A stretch of 64,000 bases of DNA, from positions 222,473 through 286,472 of the forward strand of contig NZ_JAAAMH010000003.1 of the NCBI RefSeq assembly GCF_024105655.1, in the 5' to 3' direction. Position numbers and translations under genes: made by a program. Every line of letters begins with the position of its first letter. Position 1 is the stretch's first letter. Source of the stretch: Aliihoeflea sp. 40Bstr573. Its GTDB lineage: Bacteria; Pseudomonadota; Alphaproteobacteria; Rhizobiales; Rhizobiaceae. Shown here one piece after another: positions 36,591 to 45,223 of this stretch. The notes beneath the pieces are model-generated. The model did not search any database. It saw only the letters and a list, made by a program, of their open reading frames with translations, and was not told the origin of the DNA.

Positions 36591-37674
36591 GGCCGAGCAC
36601 CTCCGTCGTGAGGCCGAGATCGGCGAGGAAGGCGCGGGTCTCGGCAATCTTGGCGTCGTCGCCCCTGAACGAGACGATCAGCGTGCCGAAGGGACGGCCG
36701 GCGATCTCGTCGACCGCGCCGCCGAGGATGTTGACTTCGAGGCCGAGTTCTTTCGACAGGCGCGAGAGCACCGGGTCGGTGGCGTGGTTGCCGGTGAAGA
36801 CGATGCGCAGCACCGCCTCGCTTTCCGGCGAAGACGTGGGCTTCAGGCGCGCGGCAACGAAATCCGGCAGCGTCATGCCGGGAATGCCGGCGAGCAGCGC
36901 CTTCGTCGTCTCGTGCTGCGGACGGGTGAAGACGTCGAAAGTCGTCCCGCGCTCCACGATCCGGCCCTTTTCGATCACAGCGACATGGTCGGCGATCGAC
37001 TTCACCACTTCCATCTCGTGGGTGATGAGGATGATCGTCAGGCCGAGCTCGTCGTTGATGCGGCGCAGGAGCGCGAGCACTGAAAGCGTCGTCTCCGGAT
37101 CGAGCGCCGAGGTCGCCTCGTCCGACAAAAGGAGCTTGGGCTGCATGGCGAGCGCGCGGGCGATGCCGACGCGCTGCTTCTGGCCACCGGAGAGTTCGGA
37201 GGGGTAGCGGTTGCGCTTGTCGGCGAGGCCGACGAGGTCGAGCAGCGGCGTCACGCGCGTCTCGATTTCCTTGCGCGCAACGCCGGCGATCTCGAGCGGC
37301 AGCGCGACATTGTCGTAGACGGTGCGGGACGACAGGAGGTTGAAGTGCTGGAAGATCATGCCGATCTGCCGGCGCGTGTCGCGCAATGCCTTCTCGCCGA
37401 GCGGCGCGATGTCCGTTCCGTCGACCAGCACCTTGCCGGAGGACGGCTTTTCCAGCCCGTTGACCAGACGGATCAGCGTCGACTTGCCGGCGCCGGAGCG
37501 GCCGATGATCGCGGTGATCGAGCCGCGTGGGGCGGCCAGATCGATACCGTCGAGCGCAACGACCTCGCCCGAGGAACGGCCGGCAGGAAAGCTCTTGGAA
37601 ACAGCCTCGAAGCGGACGATCGCGTCGGCCGCTGCAGCCTCGGAGGGCACGAAATCCTGGGGTGCCATGTTCAT
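36580..37674 (-). CDS. metN: Methionine ABC transporter ATPase MetN
   Basis: ATPase of 364 residues from ATG 37674, which has CAGGA 8 bases upstream; the frame is open to 37773 but the extra 33 residues look non-homologous. Walker [10 protein letters not shown] at about 58-66, [20 protein letters not shown] with the Q-loop, signature [19 protein letters not shown], Walker [18 protein letters not shown], and a C-terminal NIL ligand-sensing domain (about 275-360, [19 protein letters not shown]) that inhibits transport at high methionine. First gene of metNIQ. Confidence 0.96.
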   Translation of the reverse strand: MNMAPQDFVPSEAAAADAIVRFEAVSKSFPAGRSSGEVVALDGIDLAAPRGSITAIIGRSGAGKSTLIRLVNGLEKPSSGKVLVDGTDIAPLGEKALRDTRRQIGMIFQHFNLLSSRTVYDNVALPLEIAGVARKEIETRVTPLLDLVGLADKRNRYPSELSGGQKQRVGIARALAMQPKLLLSDEATSALDPETTLSVLALLRRINDELGLTIILITHEMEVVKSIADHVAVIEKGRIVERGTTFDVFTRPQHETTKALLAGIPGMTLPDFVAARLKPTSSPESEAVLRIVFTGNHATDPVLSRLSKELGLEVNILGGAVDEIAGRPFGTLIVSFRGDDAKIAETRAFLADLGLTTEVLGHVA

Positions 37675-37810
37675 GCCGGCCATCCTGCCGGTCGCGGGGA
37701 GTTCATCGTCGATGCCTTTCCGATCCGCAGGCTCTCTCCCAAAAGCCGTGGTCGTCTCTGTGCTGGTTTTCATGGCGCGGTGCTACGCCTTCATTTCGGC
37801 CGCGACAATG

Positions 37811-37822
37811 CGCAAATTTGCG
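37811..37822. promoter_or_regulatory. 12-bp palindrome upstream of metN (candidate operator)
   Basis: CGCAAATTTGCG is a perfect palindrome in the AT-rich gap between metN and the divergent PCu(A)C gene, about 137 bases before each start. Related half-sites occur nearby (AATTTGCAT at 37838, GTCGCAAATAT near 37938). It could bind a regulator of methionine or copper genes; none is identified. Confidence 0.4.
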
Positions 37823-37962
37823 ATCCGGTGTGGAGAATTTGCATTCCAAGTTCGATGGGCACGGTGGAAAAGCATTTCGACACAGCAAAGCGCGTTTTGC
37901 CACATCGTGACCATGCTTGCGTCGATGAATAGAAGCGGTCGCAAATATCCTGGGAGTGACGC

Positions 37963-38445
37963 GTGAAGTTCCTTCGTTCCATCGCCGTTGCCGGCGCCAT
38001 CGCCGCGTTCGCCGTTCCGTCGTTCGCCCACGACTTCACCGCCGGCGACCTGACGATCGACCATCCGTGGTCGCGTGCGACGCCGCAGGGCGCGCGGGTC
38101 GCCGCCGGCTATGCGTCGATCCGGAACAATGGGTCGGAGGCGGACCGGCTGATCGGGGTACGCAGCGATCTGGCTGCCTCGGGGGAAATCCACGAAATGG
38201 CTGTTGACGGCAATGGGGTGATGACGATGCGCCCGCTTGCCGATGGCATCGAGATCGCAGCCGGCGAAGAGGTGAGGCTGGAGCCGGGCTCCTTCCACAT
38301 CATGTTCATGAATCCCGAAAGGCAACTCGTGGAGGGCGACAATTTCGCCGGCACGCTGGTCTTTGAAAAGGCAGGCGAAGTGGAGGTCGAATTCGCGGTC
38401 GAGGGTATGGGCGGTGCGAGCGGGCATTCGGGCCACAACCATTGA
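37963..38445 (+). CDS. Periplasmic copper chaperone PCu(A)C
   Basis: Delivers Cu(I) to cytochrome oxidase in the periplasm. 160 residues starting at GTG 37963 with GGGAG upstream, a signal peptide of about 22 residues, then the DUF461 domain: IDHPWSRATPQGARVAAGYA and the copper ligand set seen as EIHEMAVDGNGVMTMRPL followed by FHIMFM, which fits the H-x-M / M / H-x-M pattern. The C-terminal HSGHNH tail may also bind metal. Stands alone, divergent from metN. Confidence 0.93.
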   Translation: MKFLRSIAVAGAIAAFAVPSFAHDFTAGDLTIDHPWSRATPQGARVAAGYASIRNNGSEADRLIGVRSDLAASGEIHEMAVDGNGVMTMRPLADGIEIAAGEEVRLEPGSFHIMFMNPERQLVEGDNFAGTLVFEKAGEVEVEFAVEGMGGASGHSGHNH

Positions 38446-38489
38446 TGGCTGAACGGCTCAGCCTGGTGGCGAGCCGCGCCTGCGTTGCG

Positions 38490-38504
38490 TTAACCATTTA
38501 TTAA
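38490..38504 (+). promoter_or_regulatory. CtrA-type binding box
   Basis: TTAACCATTTATTAA matches the alphaproteobacterial CtrA consensus TTAA-N7-TTAA exactly and lies 83 bases before the start of the adenylate-forming protein gene. CtrA is the cell-cycle and motility response regulator in this class. Match is seen in sequence; use by CtrA is inference. Confidence 0.6.
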
Positions 38505-38586
38505 GGCTGTGATTGCGCATTGAGGCGAACAGGCACAGTGATGCGTTCGGGTGGGAAAGAATGCGTCGCAGTGAAAGCCCAGCACC

Positions 38587-39978
38587 ATGCGGATCTTCGA
38601 TATCGCGCGCAGCGCCTATACCAGCACGCCGGCACCGTTACGGCGCAGGCTGGCGCCGCTCGTGGCGCTCGTCCCGAGCAGCCTGAGATACGGGCCGGCG
38701 TTTGAACGCTGGCGGCACGACATCCGCCGTTCGCAGACCGATCCGGTTTTCGCCGTTGACCGGGCGCAATCTCAACTGCGGTCGCTCCTTGCCAAGGCCT
38801 CGACGGGAAGCGCGTTCTGGCGCCACCTTCTCGGCGCTGCCGCACTTGCAAGTTTTGAACTCGAGGCGCTGGCGAGCGTGCCGATCACGACCAAGCAGAT
38901 GATGCGGGAGGCCGGCGATGCCGCCCGCGTCGATGCCCTGTCGTCCCTCGTCCAGGCGACGACCAGCGGCTCGAACGGCGAGGCGCCGTTCGCTTTCCTC
39001 ATCGACGCGGACCGCAGCGTCCGCGAGTTCGCCTTTGTCACCTCTGCCTGGGCGCGGGCGGGCTACAGACCGGGCGATGCCCGCGCCGTCTTGCGAGGAT
39101 TTCGAATCGACGACGCTGATGCCGCGTATCAGTGGGACCCGGCGCTGAACGAACTGCGCCTCGCGGTCTTTCCGCTCGGACCCGCTGATGCGGCGGTGAT
39201 GGCGGACGAGATCGAGCGCCGGCGCATCGCCTACATTCACGGCTACCCCTCGGCAATCGAGCTGTTTGCCCGCCATCTCGACAAGGCAGGACGTCGGCTG
39301 GCGCAACCCATCCGCGGCATCTTTCCGATTTCGGAGCCGGTTCTGGGCCACCAGCGTGCGCTCTTCGCCAAGGTCTTTCCGCAGGCCGATATCGTGCCCT
39401 TCTACGGAATGAGCGAGAAGGTCGCCTTCGCCGTGGAGCGGCGGGGCGAGCCGGGCGTCTATACGTTCGAAGCGCTCTACGGCCTTGCCGAGCTGGTGGA
39501 CGAGGACGGCCGGTTCGTCGAGACGCCGGGCGGGGAAGGGCGGTTGCTCGGCACCGGCTTCATTTCCACAGGCGTGCCCTTCATCCGCTACGACACCGGA
39601 GACCGCGCCCGGCTGGTCGAGGCGCCGACGCGCCAGAATGGCTGGCGGCTCACGGTTCGCGACATCGCGCCCCGCCGCAAGCCGGATTTCCTGATCGCCC
39701 GGGACGGCGGGCGCATCGTCGCCACCGACCTCGTGCCGGAGGATTTGACGCTCCTGCGCGGGCTGGCCGAATGGCAGTTCGTGCAAAATGCTCCCGGCAT
39801 CGCTTCGCTGCGCTACGTGCCGGCCACCGGCGGCGGGGCGTCTGATGCCGAGCGGCTTGCCAGGATGCTTGAAGCGCGGACGGACGGTCGCCTGCGCTTC
39901 GACCCCGAACAGGTCGCTTCGATCGCAACAGGCGCGCATGGCAAACGCGCCTTTATCGTCCAGCACATCGCAGGCTGA
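38587..39978 (+). CDS. PaaK/CapK-like adenylate-forming protein
   Basis: A 463-residue member of the phenylacetate-CoA ligase / CapK branch of AMP-binding enzymes. The phosphate-binding loop appears as TTSGSNGEAP at about 125-134, ARAVLRGF and IFPISEPVLGHQRALFAKVF follow, and IVPFYGMSEKVAFAVERRG matches the ATP-contacting Y-G-x-[ST]-E motif; VPFIRYDTGDRARLVE carries the conserved R-Y-x-TGD. CapK-like proteins are often tied to surface polysaccharides. There are no polysaccharide genes beside it, so the substrate is unknown. Possibly controlled by CtrA. Confidence 0.85.
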   Translation: MRIFDIARSAYTSTPAPLRRRLAPLVALVPSSLRYGPAFERWRHDIRRSQTDPVFAVDRAQSQLRSLLAKASTGSAFWRHLLGAAALASFELEALASVPITTKQMMREAGDAARVDALSSLVQATTSGSNGEAPFAFLIDADRSVREFAFVTSAWARAGYRPGDARAVLRGFRIDDADAAYQWDPALNELRLAVFPLGPADAAVMADEIERRRIAYIHGYPSAIELFARHLDKAGRRLAQPIRGIFPISEPVLGHQRALFAKVFPQADIVPFYGMSEKVAFAVERRGEPGVYTFEALYGLAELVDEDGRFVETPGGEGRLLGTGFISTGVPFIRYDTGDRARLVEAPTRQNGWRLTVRDIAPRRKPDFLIARDGGRIVATDLVPEDLTLLRGLAEWQFVQNAPGIASLRYVPATGGGASDAERLARMLEARTDGRLRFDPEQVASIATGAHGKRAFIVQHIAG

Positions 39979-39980
39979 AG

Positions 39981-40012
39981 GCTCCGGCGGACGATCACCC
40001 GCCCGCCGGAGC
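39981..40012. terminator. Hairpin between convergent genes (possible terminator)
   Basis: A perfect 10-bp stem GCTCCGGCGG / CCGCCGGAGC with a 12-base loop fills most of the 42-base gap between the PaaK/CapK-like gene and dps. Neither side has a clear U tract, so termination would be weak or factor-dependent. Confidence 0.55.
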
Positions 40013-40020
40013 GATTTCGG

Positions 40021-40530
40021 CTATTCGGTCACGACCGCACGCAGCATCCAGACGACCTTTTCGTGATAGGTCATGCGGCCGACGAGCATATCGTGAGAGA
40101 CGAAGTCCTCGGCGTCCTCGGCCTGCTCGGCGGCGTCGCGCATCTTGCGGATCGCAGCCTCGTGCCCGGCGATCAGATCGGCGACCATGTCATGGGCGGT
40201 CTTCGATTCCGCGCCGAGTTCGACGACGATGTCTGCGCCCTTGTTGCCGGCGACCGGGGCTCGGTAGCCAAGCGCCCGGATGCGCTCGGCAAGCTCGTCC
40301 GTCGCCTTGAAGAGGTCGTTGTACTGCTCCTCGGTCATTACGTGGATCGAGTGGAACAGCGGGCCGACGACATTCCAGTGATAGATGTGCGTCTTGACGA
40401 GCAGCGCATAGGTGTCGGCCAGGATGGCCGAAAGGCTCTCGGCGACGGCCTTGCGGCTCTTGGCATCGATACCGGTGTTGACCTCAACGTCGCGGGGCTT
40501 GGTATCGAGAACCTTGGCGGTTTTCGCCAT
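40021..40530 (-). CDS. dps: Dps-family ferritin-like DNA-protection protein
   Basis: Mini-ferritin that oxidises and stores iron and shields DNA. 169 residues with the ferroxidase motif in the second helix, VKTHIYHWNVVGPLFHSIHV (His and the following E/D of TEEQYNDLFKATDELAERIR), and ADDFVSH-like EDFVSHDMLVGRMTYHEKVV near the end. The N-terminus is short and moderately basic. An AACATT-N11-AATGTT dyad lies upstream. Single gene, convergent with the PaaK/CapK-like gene. Confidence 0.93.
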   Translation of the reverse strand: MAKTAKVLDTKPRDVEVNTGIDAKSRKAVAESLSAILADTYALLVKTHIYHWNVVGPLFHSIHVMTEEQYNDLFKATDELAERIRALGYRAPVAGNKGADIVVELGAESKTAHDMVADLIAGHEAAIRKMRDAAEQAEDAEDFVSHDMLVGRMTYHEKVVWMLRAVVTE

Positions 40531-40583
40531 GAGAATGCTCCTGTTCTTGCTGGGCGGATGGCCGTTCGGCCGTTCGCTCCATA

Positions 40584-40606
40584 AACATTCTCTAATGTGA
40601 AATGTT
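40584..40606. promoter_or_regulatory. Dyad upstream of dps
   Basis: AACATT at 40584-40589 and AATGTT at 40601-40606 form a dyad, with a nested ACATT-CTCT-AATGT hairpin inside. It lies 54 bases before the dps start and just after the trkH stop, so it may be a dps operator or a weak terminator of trkH. The binding factor is unknown. Confidence 0.35.
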
Positions 40607-40611
40607 CCCGT

Positions 40612-42174
40612 TCACCGCCGCCAGAATGCGGGCGACAGGAGCACCAGCACCGCGAGGATTTCGAGACGGCCGAGCAGCATGGCCACGATCAGCACCCATT
40701 TGGCGGCGTCCGACAAGGGTACGAAATTGCCAGCAGGCCCGATGATGTCGCCGAGACCGGGGCCGACATTGGTCAGCGCGGTCAAGGTGCCGGTGACGGC
40801 GCTGACGAGGTCGAGCCCGGTCAGTGTCAGGAGCAGCGTGCCGACGCAAAGAAGGACAAGGAAGACCGCGACAAAGAGCGTCGTCCCGCGTTGCATGTCG
40901 ACGTCGATGACGCGCTTGCCATATCGGATCGACTGTACCGAATTCGGGTAGATCAGCTTGTTCAGTCCGCGCACGATGAGTTGGAACAGAATGTAGAACC
41001 GCTACGCCTTGATCCCGCCCGAGGTCGAGCCCGAACAGCCGCCCATGAAGGTGGCGACAAAGGCGCAGCCGACGGCGAACGGACCCCAGGCCGAATAGTC
41101 GCCGCTGGCAAAGCCCGTCGTGGTGATGATGGAGATGAAGTTGAAGGCGGAGTGGGTGAGCGCCGTGCCGAATCCGACCTCAGACGTCACGCGCAGATAG
41201 ATGGCGACGGCGAGGATGAAGCCGGCGCAATAGGTGGCGAAGACGCGAATCTGCGGATCGCCGAGCGGATCGATGCGCCCGCGCACGGCGAGCAGGATCA
41301 GGATCGAGAAGGGCAAGGCGCCAATGAACATGAATATGGTGCCGACCCACAGGATGGCCGGCCGGTCGGCATAGGCACCGAGCGATGCGTCATGTGTCGA
41401 GAAGCCACCGGTCGAGAGCGTCGTCATGGAGTGGTTGATCGCGTCGAAGGCGGTCATGCCGGCTGCCGCGTAGCCGAGCGCGCAGACGAGAGTCAGCGCT
41501 GCGTAGATGGCGATCAGCGCCACCGTGTATGTCGACAGGCGCGCGAAGGGCCGGTCTCCGATCTCGGAGGATTCGATCTTCAGATAGGATACGCCGCCGA
41601 TGTTGAGGAACGGCAGCACGAAGAGACCGAGCGCGATGACGCCCACGCCGCCGATCCATTGCAGAAGCGAGCGCCAGAGGAGAAGGCCCGGCGGCAACTG
41701 GTCGAGGCCGGCGATGACGGTCGAGCCGGTGGTCGTCAGGGCCGAGACGCTTTCGAAGACGGCATCCGTGATGCTGAGGCCGATGGAGGCGGCGTAAAGC
41801 GGAACCGCGCCGGCGATAGCGGTCGTGACCCACAGCACGTTTACGAGGAGAAAGCCGAAGCGGGCCGAAAGCTGCGGCCGCGAGCCGTAGGTCGCCAACG
41901 CGACCGCTGCCGACAGCCCGCCGACGAACATTCCCGACAAGGTGAATACCTGCCAGTCCCGGTTCCCGACATAAAGATCGGTGAGCGCCGGAATGGCCAT
42001 GAAGGCTGCGAGATAGGCCGAGAAAATCGCCGAGACAAAGGTGACGGCGCGAATATGCAGCGTGTTCAAGTGCGTTCGAACCACACGGAAGGATGCGCGA
42101 TCTATACGCCCGATGGTCAGCAGTGCATAGATGGCCCGGCTTCGTTTGGGATCACAAGTTGAGCCACCGTTCAT
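40612..42174 (-). pseudogene. trkH: TrkH-type potassium uptake channel, interrupted by an in-frame amber codon
   Basis: TrkH is the membrane channel of the Trk K+ system. Without interruption the frame would encode about 520 residues. The first 390 contain three of the four pore repeats, including ALTTTGSTVIAGLDQLPPGL, TTLSTGGFSTHDAS and IITTTGFASGDYSAWGPFAV, ending GGCSGSTSGGIKA. A TAG at 41002-41004 follows at once, and the same frame then continues as RFYILFQLIVRGLNKLIYPN with the last pore region (LTALTNVGPGLGDIIGP) to 40612. Intact homologues read through this point, usually with Tyr or another large residue, so one base change explains it. It could be a true nonsense mutation or a sequence error. 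The 5' end overlaps the isomerase gene by 23 bases. Confidence 0.88.
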
Positions 42175-42838
42175 AGTCGCTGACGAGAAGGTGGAGCGGC
42201 GGCTCGTCCTCCTCGATTGTCGCGAAGCGGCCGATCGGATCGCGGAAGATGTTGTCGGTCAGGTCGTCATTGACGGTCGAGACCTCGCCGATCAGCACGT
42301 CGCCGCCTTCGCCCCAGAAGGCGTGCCAGTCGCCCGGCATCAGCGTCACGCTCTCGCCGGGCGCAAGCTGCAGCTTGCCGCCGGCGGGGACGGCGCGGGC
42401 AATGCCGTCGCAGGCGACCGTCACGCCGCGCGTCGCATCGAAATCGCCGTTCTCGTCGGAGCCGAAAAGCTCCACTGTCAGCGTTGCGCCGCCGCGATTG
42501 ATAATGTCCTCGGCCTTCAGGGCGTGGGTGTGCATCGGGCTCAACTGATCTTTGCGCGAGATCAGCAGCTTTTCGGCGTAGCACATGCCGCCCCCGCGTT
42601 TCAGGTCCGCGAGGCGACCGTTGCGCAAAGTGAAGAGGAAGAGGCCCATCTCGTCGAAGCGGCCCGCGCCATAGTCGGTGATGTCCCAGCCGAGGCGCGC
42701 GCCGACGAGCGCATGCGCATCGCCGCGCGCGCGAAATTCGTCGGGCGTCCAGCGGGCGAAAGGCGGCAGGGCGAAGCCGAACCGGCGCATCATTTCGTCG
42801 GCGTCGCGCATGATGTCGTTGATTTCAGAGCGTTTCAT
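42152..42838 (-). CDS. D-lyxose/D-mannose-type cupin sugar isomerase
   Basis: A 228-residue enzyme of the D-lyxose ketol-isomerase family, which interconverts D-lyxose with D-xylulose and D-mannose with D-fructose using a metal in a cupin barrel. Seen are the N-terminal MKRSEINDIMRDADEMMRRF, the metal-ligand stretch QLSPMHTHALKAEDIINRGG, and LAPGESVTLMPGDWHAFWGE with the later ligand His. It neighbours genes for fructose uptake and phosphorylation, which fits conversion of mannose or lyxose into that pathway. Divergent from frcK, 36 bases apart. Confidence 0.9.
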   Translation of the reverse strand: MKRSEINDIMRDADEMMRRFGFALPPFARWTPDEFRARGDAHALVGARLGWDITDYGAGRFDEMGLFLFTLRNGRLADLKRGGGMCYAEKLLISRKDQLSPMHTHALKAEDIINRGGATLTVELFGSDENGDFDATRGVTVACDGIARAVPAGGKLQLAPGESVTLMPGDWHAFWGEGGDVLIGEVSTVNDDLTDNIFRDPIGRFATIEEDEPPLHLLVSDYERWLNL

Positions 42839-42874
42839 CGGCTTAGCTCAACCCGTGATTCAAGGGGTTCATCG

Positions 42875-43489
42875 ATGCAGTCCGTATTGCAGGTCGCGGC
42901 GGTCATCGCCGAAAGGGCGCGAGGTGCCGGCCGCTTCATCGTTGCGCTGGCCGGGCCGCCCGGCGCCGGCAAGTCGATGCTGTCGCACCTTCTGGCGGAA
43001 GCGCTCGGCGATGCGGCGATCCTTCAGGGCGACGGGTTTCACTACGACAATGCAGTCCTCGACGTGATCGGCCGGCGCCACCGCAAGGGCGCGCCGGACA
43101 CGTTCGACGTCGCGGGGCTGGAGAGCGTCCTGCGCCGCATCAGGGCCGGCGAGGAAGTGGTGGTGCCCGTCTTCGACCGCCCGCTCGACCTGGCGCGGGC
43201 AGGCGCGGCGCGGATTTCGCAAAGCGCGCGGTTCGTAATCGTGGAGGGCAACTATCTGACACTCGACGCCGCGCCGTGGAACGCGCTGCGCCCGCTCTTC
43301 GATCTGACGATCCTGATCGACGTCCCGCGCGACGAGCTTGAACGGCGGCTGACGCGGCGCTGGCTCGATCTCGGCTGGAGCGCGGAACGAGCAAAGCACT
43401 GGGTGGCGTCCAACGACATGCCGAATGTCGATCTCGTCAAGGCGAAGGGCGGCTCTGCCGATATCGTCTGGCGGCCGCAAGAAATCTAG
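42875..43489 (+). CDS. frcK: FrcK-like nucleoside-kinase-fold P-loop kinase
   Basis: A 204-residue P-loop protein of the uridine kinase / pantothenate kinase fold, similar in size and place to FrcK of the Sinorhizobium fructose locus. From ATG 42875 (AAGGGG 7 bases upstream): Walker A GPPGAGKS at 27-34, LQGDGFHYDNAVLDVIGRRH, GAPDTFDVAGLESVLRRI, VPVFDRPLDLARAG, and VEGNYLTLDAAPWNALRPLF. Its true substrate is not established. It is transcribed toward the fructokinase gene and overlaps it tail to tail by 4 bases. Confidence 0.87.
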   Translation: MQSVLQVAAVIAERARGAGRFIVALAGPPGAGKSMLSHLLAEALGDAAILQGDGFHYDNAVLDVIGRRHRKGAPDTFDVAGLESVLRRIRAGEEVVVPVFDRPLDLARAGAARISQSARFVIVEGNYLTLDAAPWNALRPLFDLTILIDVPRDELERRLTRRWLDLGWSAERAKHWVASNDMPNVDLVKAKGGSADIVWRPQEI

Positions 43490-44436
43490 GCCCGCGCGGC
43501 GAGCCGCTGCCAGGCAGGCTCCGAAATGTCGGGCGCCCAGGGAGGGTTGGCGCCGGGCCGCGAGACGGCGACGGCGGCCACCTCCGCCGCGCGGTCAAGG
43601 CAGATCCGCAGATCGCCGGCGCTCATCGAACGCGTTCCTGCCTTGTCGAGGCGGCCCAATCCCTCCAGCGCTTCGAGGAAGCCGGCATTGAAGGCATCGC
43701 CCGCACCGACGGTATCGACGATGGTCGTGGGGCGCGGCGAGACCGAAATCGCTTCGCTGGCGGTGTGCCCGGTCGCACCGCGCGCGCCGTGGGTGACGAG
43801 CACGATGGCGGGGCCGGTGACGAGCAATTCAGCGATGAAGGCGTCGGCGTCGGGAGACAGCCAGTCGAGGTCTTCTTCCGAAAGCTTGACGATGTCGGCG
43901 CCGGCCATCATCCGCGTCAGCCGCGCGCGATAGGCTGTTTCGTCCGTCACGAAGTCGGGCCGGATGTTCGGATCGATCATGACGAGACGGGTCGCGGACC
44001 CGCGCGCCATCAATTTCTCGAAGGCCGAGCCGCTCGGCTCGACGACGAGGCTGATGCCGCCGAAGAACAGTGCGCGCACATTGCCGTCCAGAACCGGGAG
44101 TTCGGCCGATTCGAGCAGCCGGCTTGCGGTCGCCTCGTCGTAGAAGTGATAGTGGGCGTGGCCGTCTTCCAGCGTCACGAAGGCGAGGGTGGTCGGTCGG
44201 CCGCTGCGCGGGCAAAGCGAGTGGTCGACGCCGGAGGCCTTCAACTCGTCGGCCAGCATCTTGCCGAAAAGATCGGTCGACAGGCCGTTGAAGAAGCCCG
44301 TCTCGACCCCCAGCCTTCCCAGCGCGATGGCGGTGTTGAACACCGCGCCGCCCGCATGAGGCGCAAAGGTGCGCCGCCCGTCGCCAAGGTCGACGGGCAG
44401 CATGTCGATCAGCACATCTCCGCAGCACAGGATCAT
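43486..44436 (-). CDS. PfkB-family fructokinase
   Basis: Ribokinase-fold sugar kinase of 316 residues, most likely phosphorylating fructose. N-terminal GDVLIDMLPVD, substrate-binding GGAVFNTAIALGRLGVETGF at about 29-48, and the PfkB signature DTVGAGDAFNAGFLEAL with catalytic Asp near residue 247. It is the last gene of the frcBCA operon, four bases after frcA, so transport and phosphorylation are co-expressed. Confidence 0.92.
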   Translation of the reverse strand: MILCCGDVLIDMLPVDLGDGRRTFAPHAGGAVFNTAIALGRLGVETGFFNGLSTDLFGKMLADELKASGVDHSLCPRSGRPTTLAFVTLEDGHAHYHFYDEATASRLLESAELPVLDGNVRALFFGGISLVVEPSGSAFEKLMARGSATRLVMIDPNIRPDFVTDETAYRARLTRMMAGADIVKLSEEDLDWLSPDADAFIAELLVTGPAIVLVTHGARGATGHTASEAISVSPRPTTIVDTVGAGDAFNAGFLEALEGLGRLDKAGTRSMSAGDLRICLDRAAEVAAVAVSRPGANPPWAPDISEPAWQRLAARA

Positions 44437-44440
44437 CGCG

Positions 44441-45223
44441 TCACGCCGCCTCGGCCAGTTCCGGCGGCGCCTTGGCGCCGGTCATGAAGGCGACGGCATC
44501 CGACATGGTGTGCTCCTTCGGGTTAATGACGCACAGGCGCCGGCCCAGACGGTGCACGTGGATGCGGTCGGCGACCTCGAAGACGTGCGGCATGTTGTGC
44601 GAGATGAGTACGATTGGCATGCCGCGCTTCCTCACATCGAGGATGAGTTCGAGGACGCGGCGTGATTCCTTGACGCCGAGCGCTGCCGTCGGCTCGTCCA
44701 TGATGACGACCTTGGAGCCGAAGGCGGCGGCGCGCGCCACGGCGACGCCCTGGCGCTGGCCGCCCGACAGGGTCTCCACCGCCTGGCTGATGTTCTGGAT
44801 GGTCATCAGGCCGAGTTCGGACAGCTTGTCGCGGGCGATCTTTTCCATCGCGGGGCGGTCGAGAAGCCGGAAGCTCCGGCCGAAAAATCCCGGTTTGCGG
44901 ATTTCGCGGCCCAGAAACATGTTGTCGGCGATCGAGAGCGCGGGAGACAGCGCAAGGTTCTGGTAGACCGTCTCGATGCCGGCATCGCGCGCCTCCATCG
45001 GCGAGCGGAAATTGACGACTTCGCCGTCGAGCCGGATTTCGCCCTCATCGGGTTTGATCGCGCCGGAGATCGCCTTGATCAACGACGACTTGCCGGCGCC
45101 GTTGTCGCCGATGACGGCCAGAATTTCGCCCGGATAAAGGTCGAAATCGGTGCGGTCGAGGGCGGTGACGCGGCCATAACGCTTGACGAGACCGCGGGCG
45201 GAAAGGAGGGGCTGAATGCTCAT
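44441..45223 (-). CDS. frcA: Fructose-type ABC transporter ATPase FrcA
   Basis: ATPase of 260 residues with a single ABC domain, unlike the double-domain sugar ATPases of the same superfamily, and like FrcA of Sinorhizobium. Walker A GDNGAGKSS at about 39-47, SLIKAISGAIKPDEGEIRLD, Q-loop IETVYQNLALSPALSIADN, signature LSGGQRQGVAVARAAAFG and Walker B VVIMDEPTAALGVKESR. ATG 45223 overlaps the frcC stop by 4 bases; the longer upstream frame is a shadow of frcC. Confidence 0.95.
   Translation of the reverse strand: MSIQPLLSARGLVKRYGRVTALDRTDFDLYPGEILAVIGDNGAGKSSLIKAISGAIKPDEGEIRLDGEVVNFRSPMEARDAGIETVYQNLALSPALSIADNMFLGREIRKPGFFGRSFRLLDRPAMEKIARDKLSELGLMTIQNISQAVETLSGGQRQGVAVARAAAFGSKVVIMDEPTAALGVKESRRVLELILDVRKRGMPIVLISHNMPHVFEVADRIHVHRLGRRLCVINPKEHTMSDAVAFMTGAKAPPELAEAA

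Noticed and set aside
37675..37962. A SAM-II-type riboswitch ahead of metN
   Set aside because: I compared the leader with the SAM-II core and found no matching pseudoknot sequence; only a short palindrome is present.
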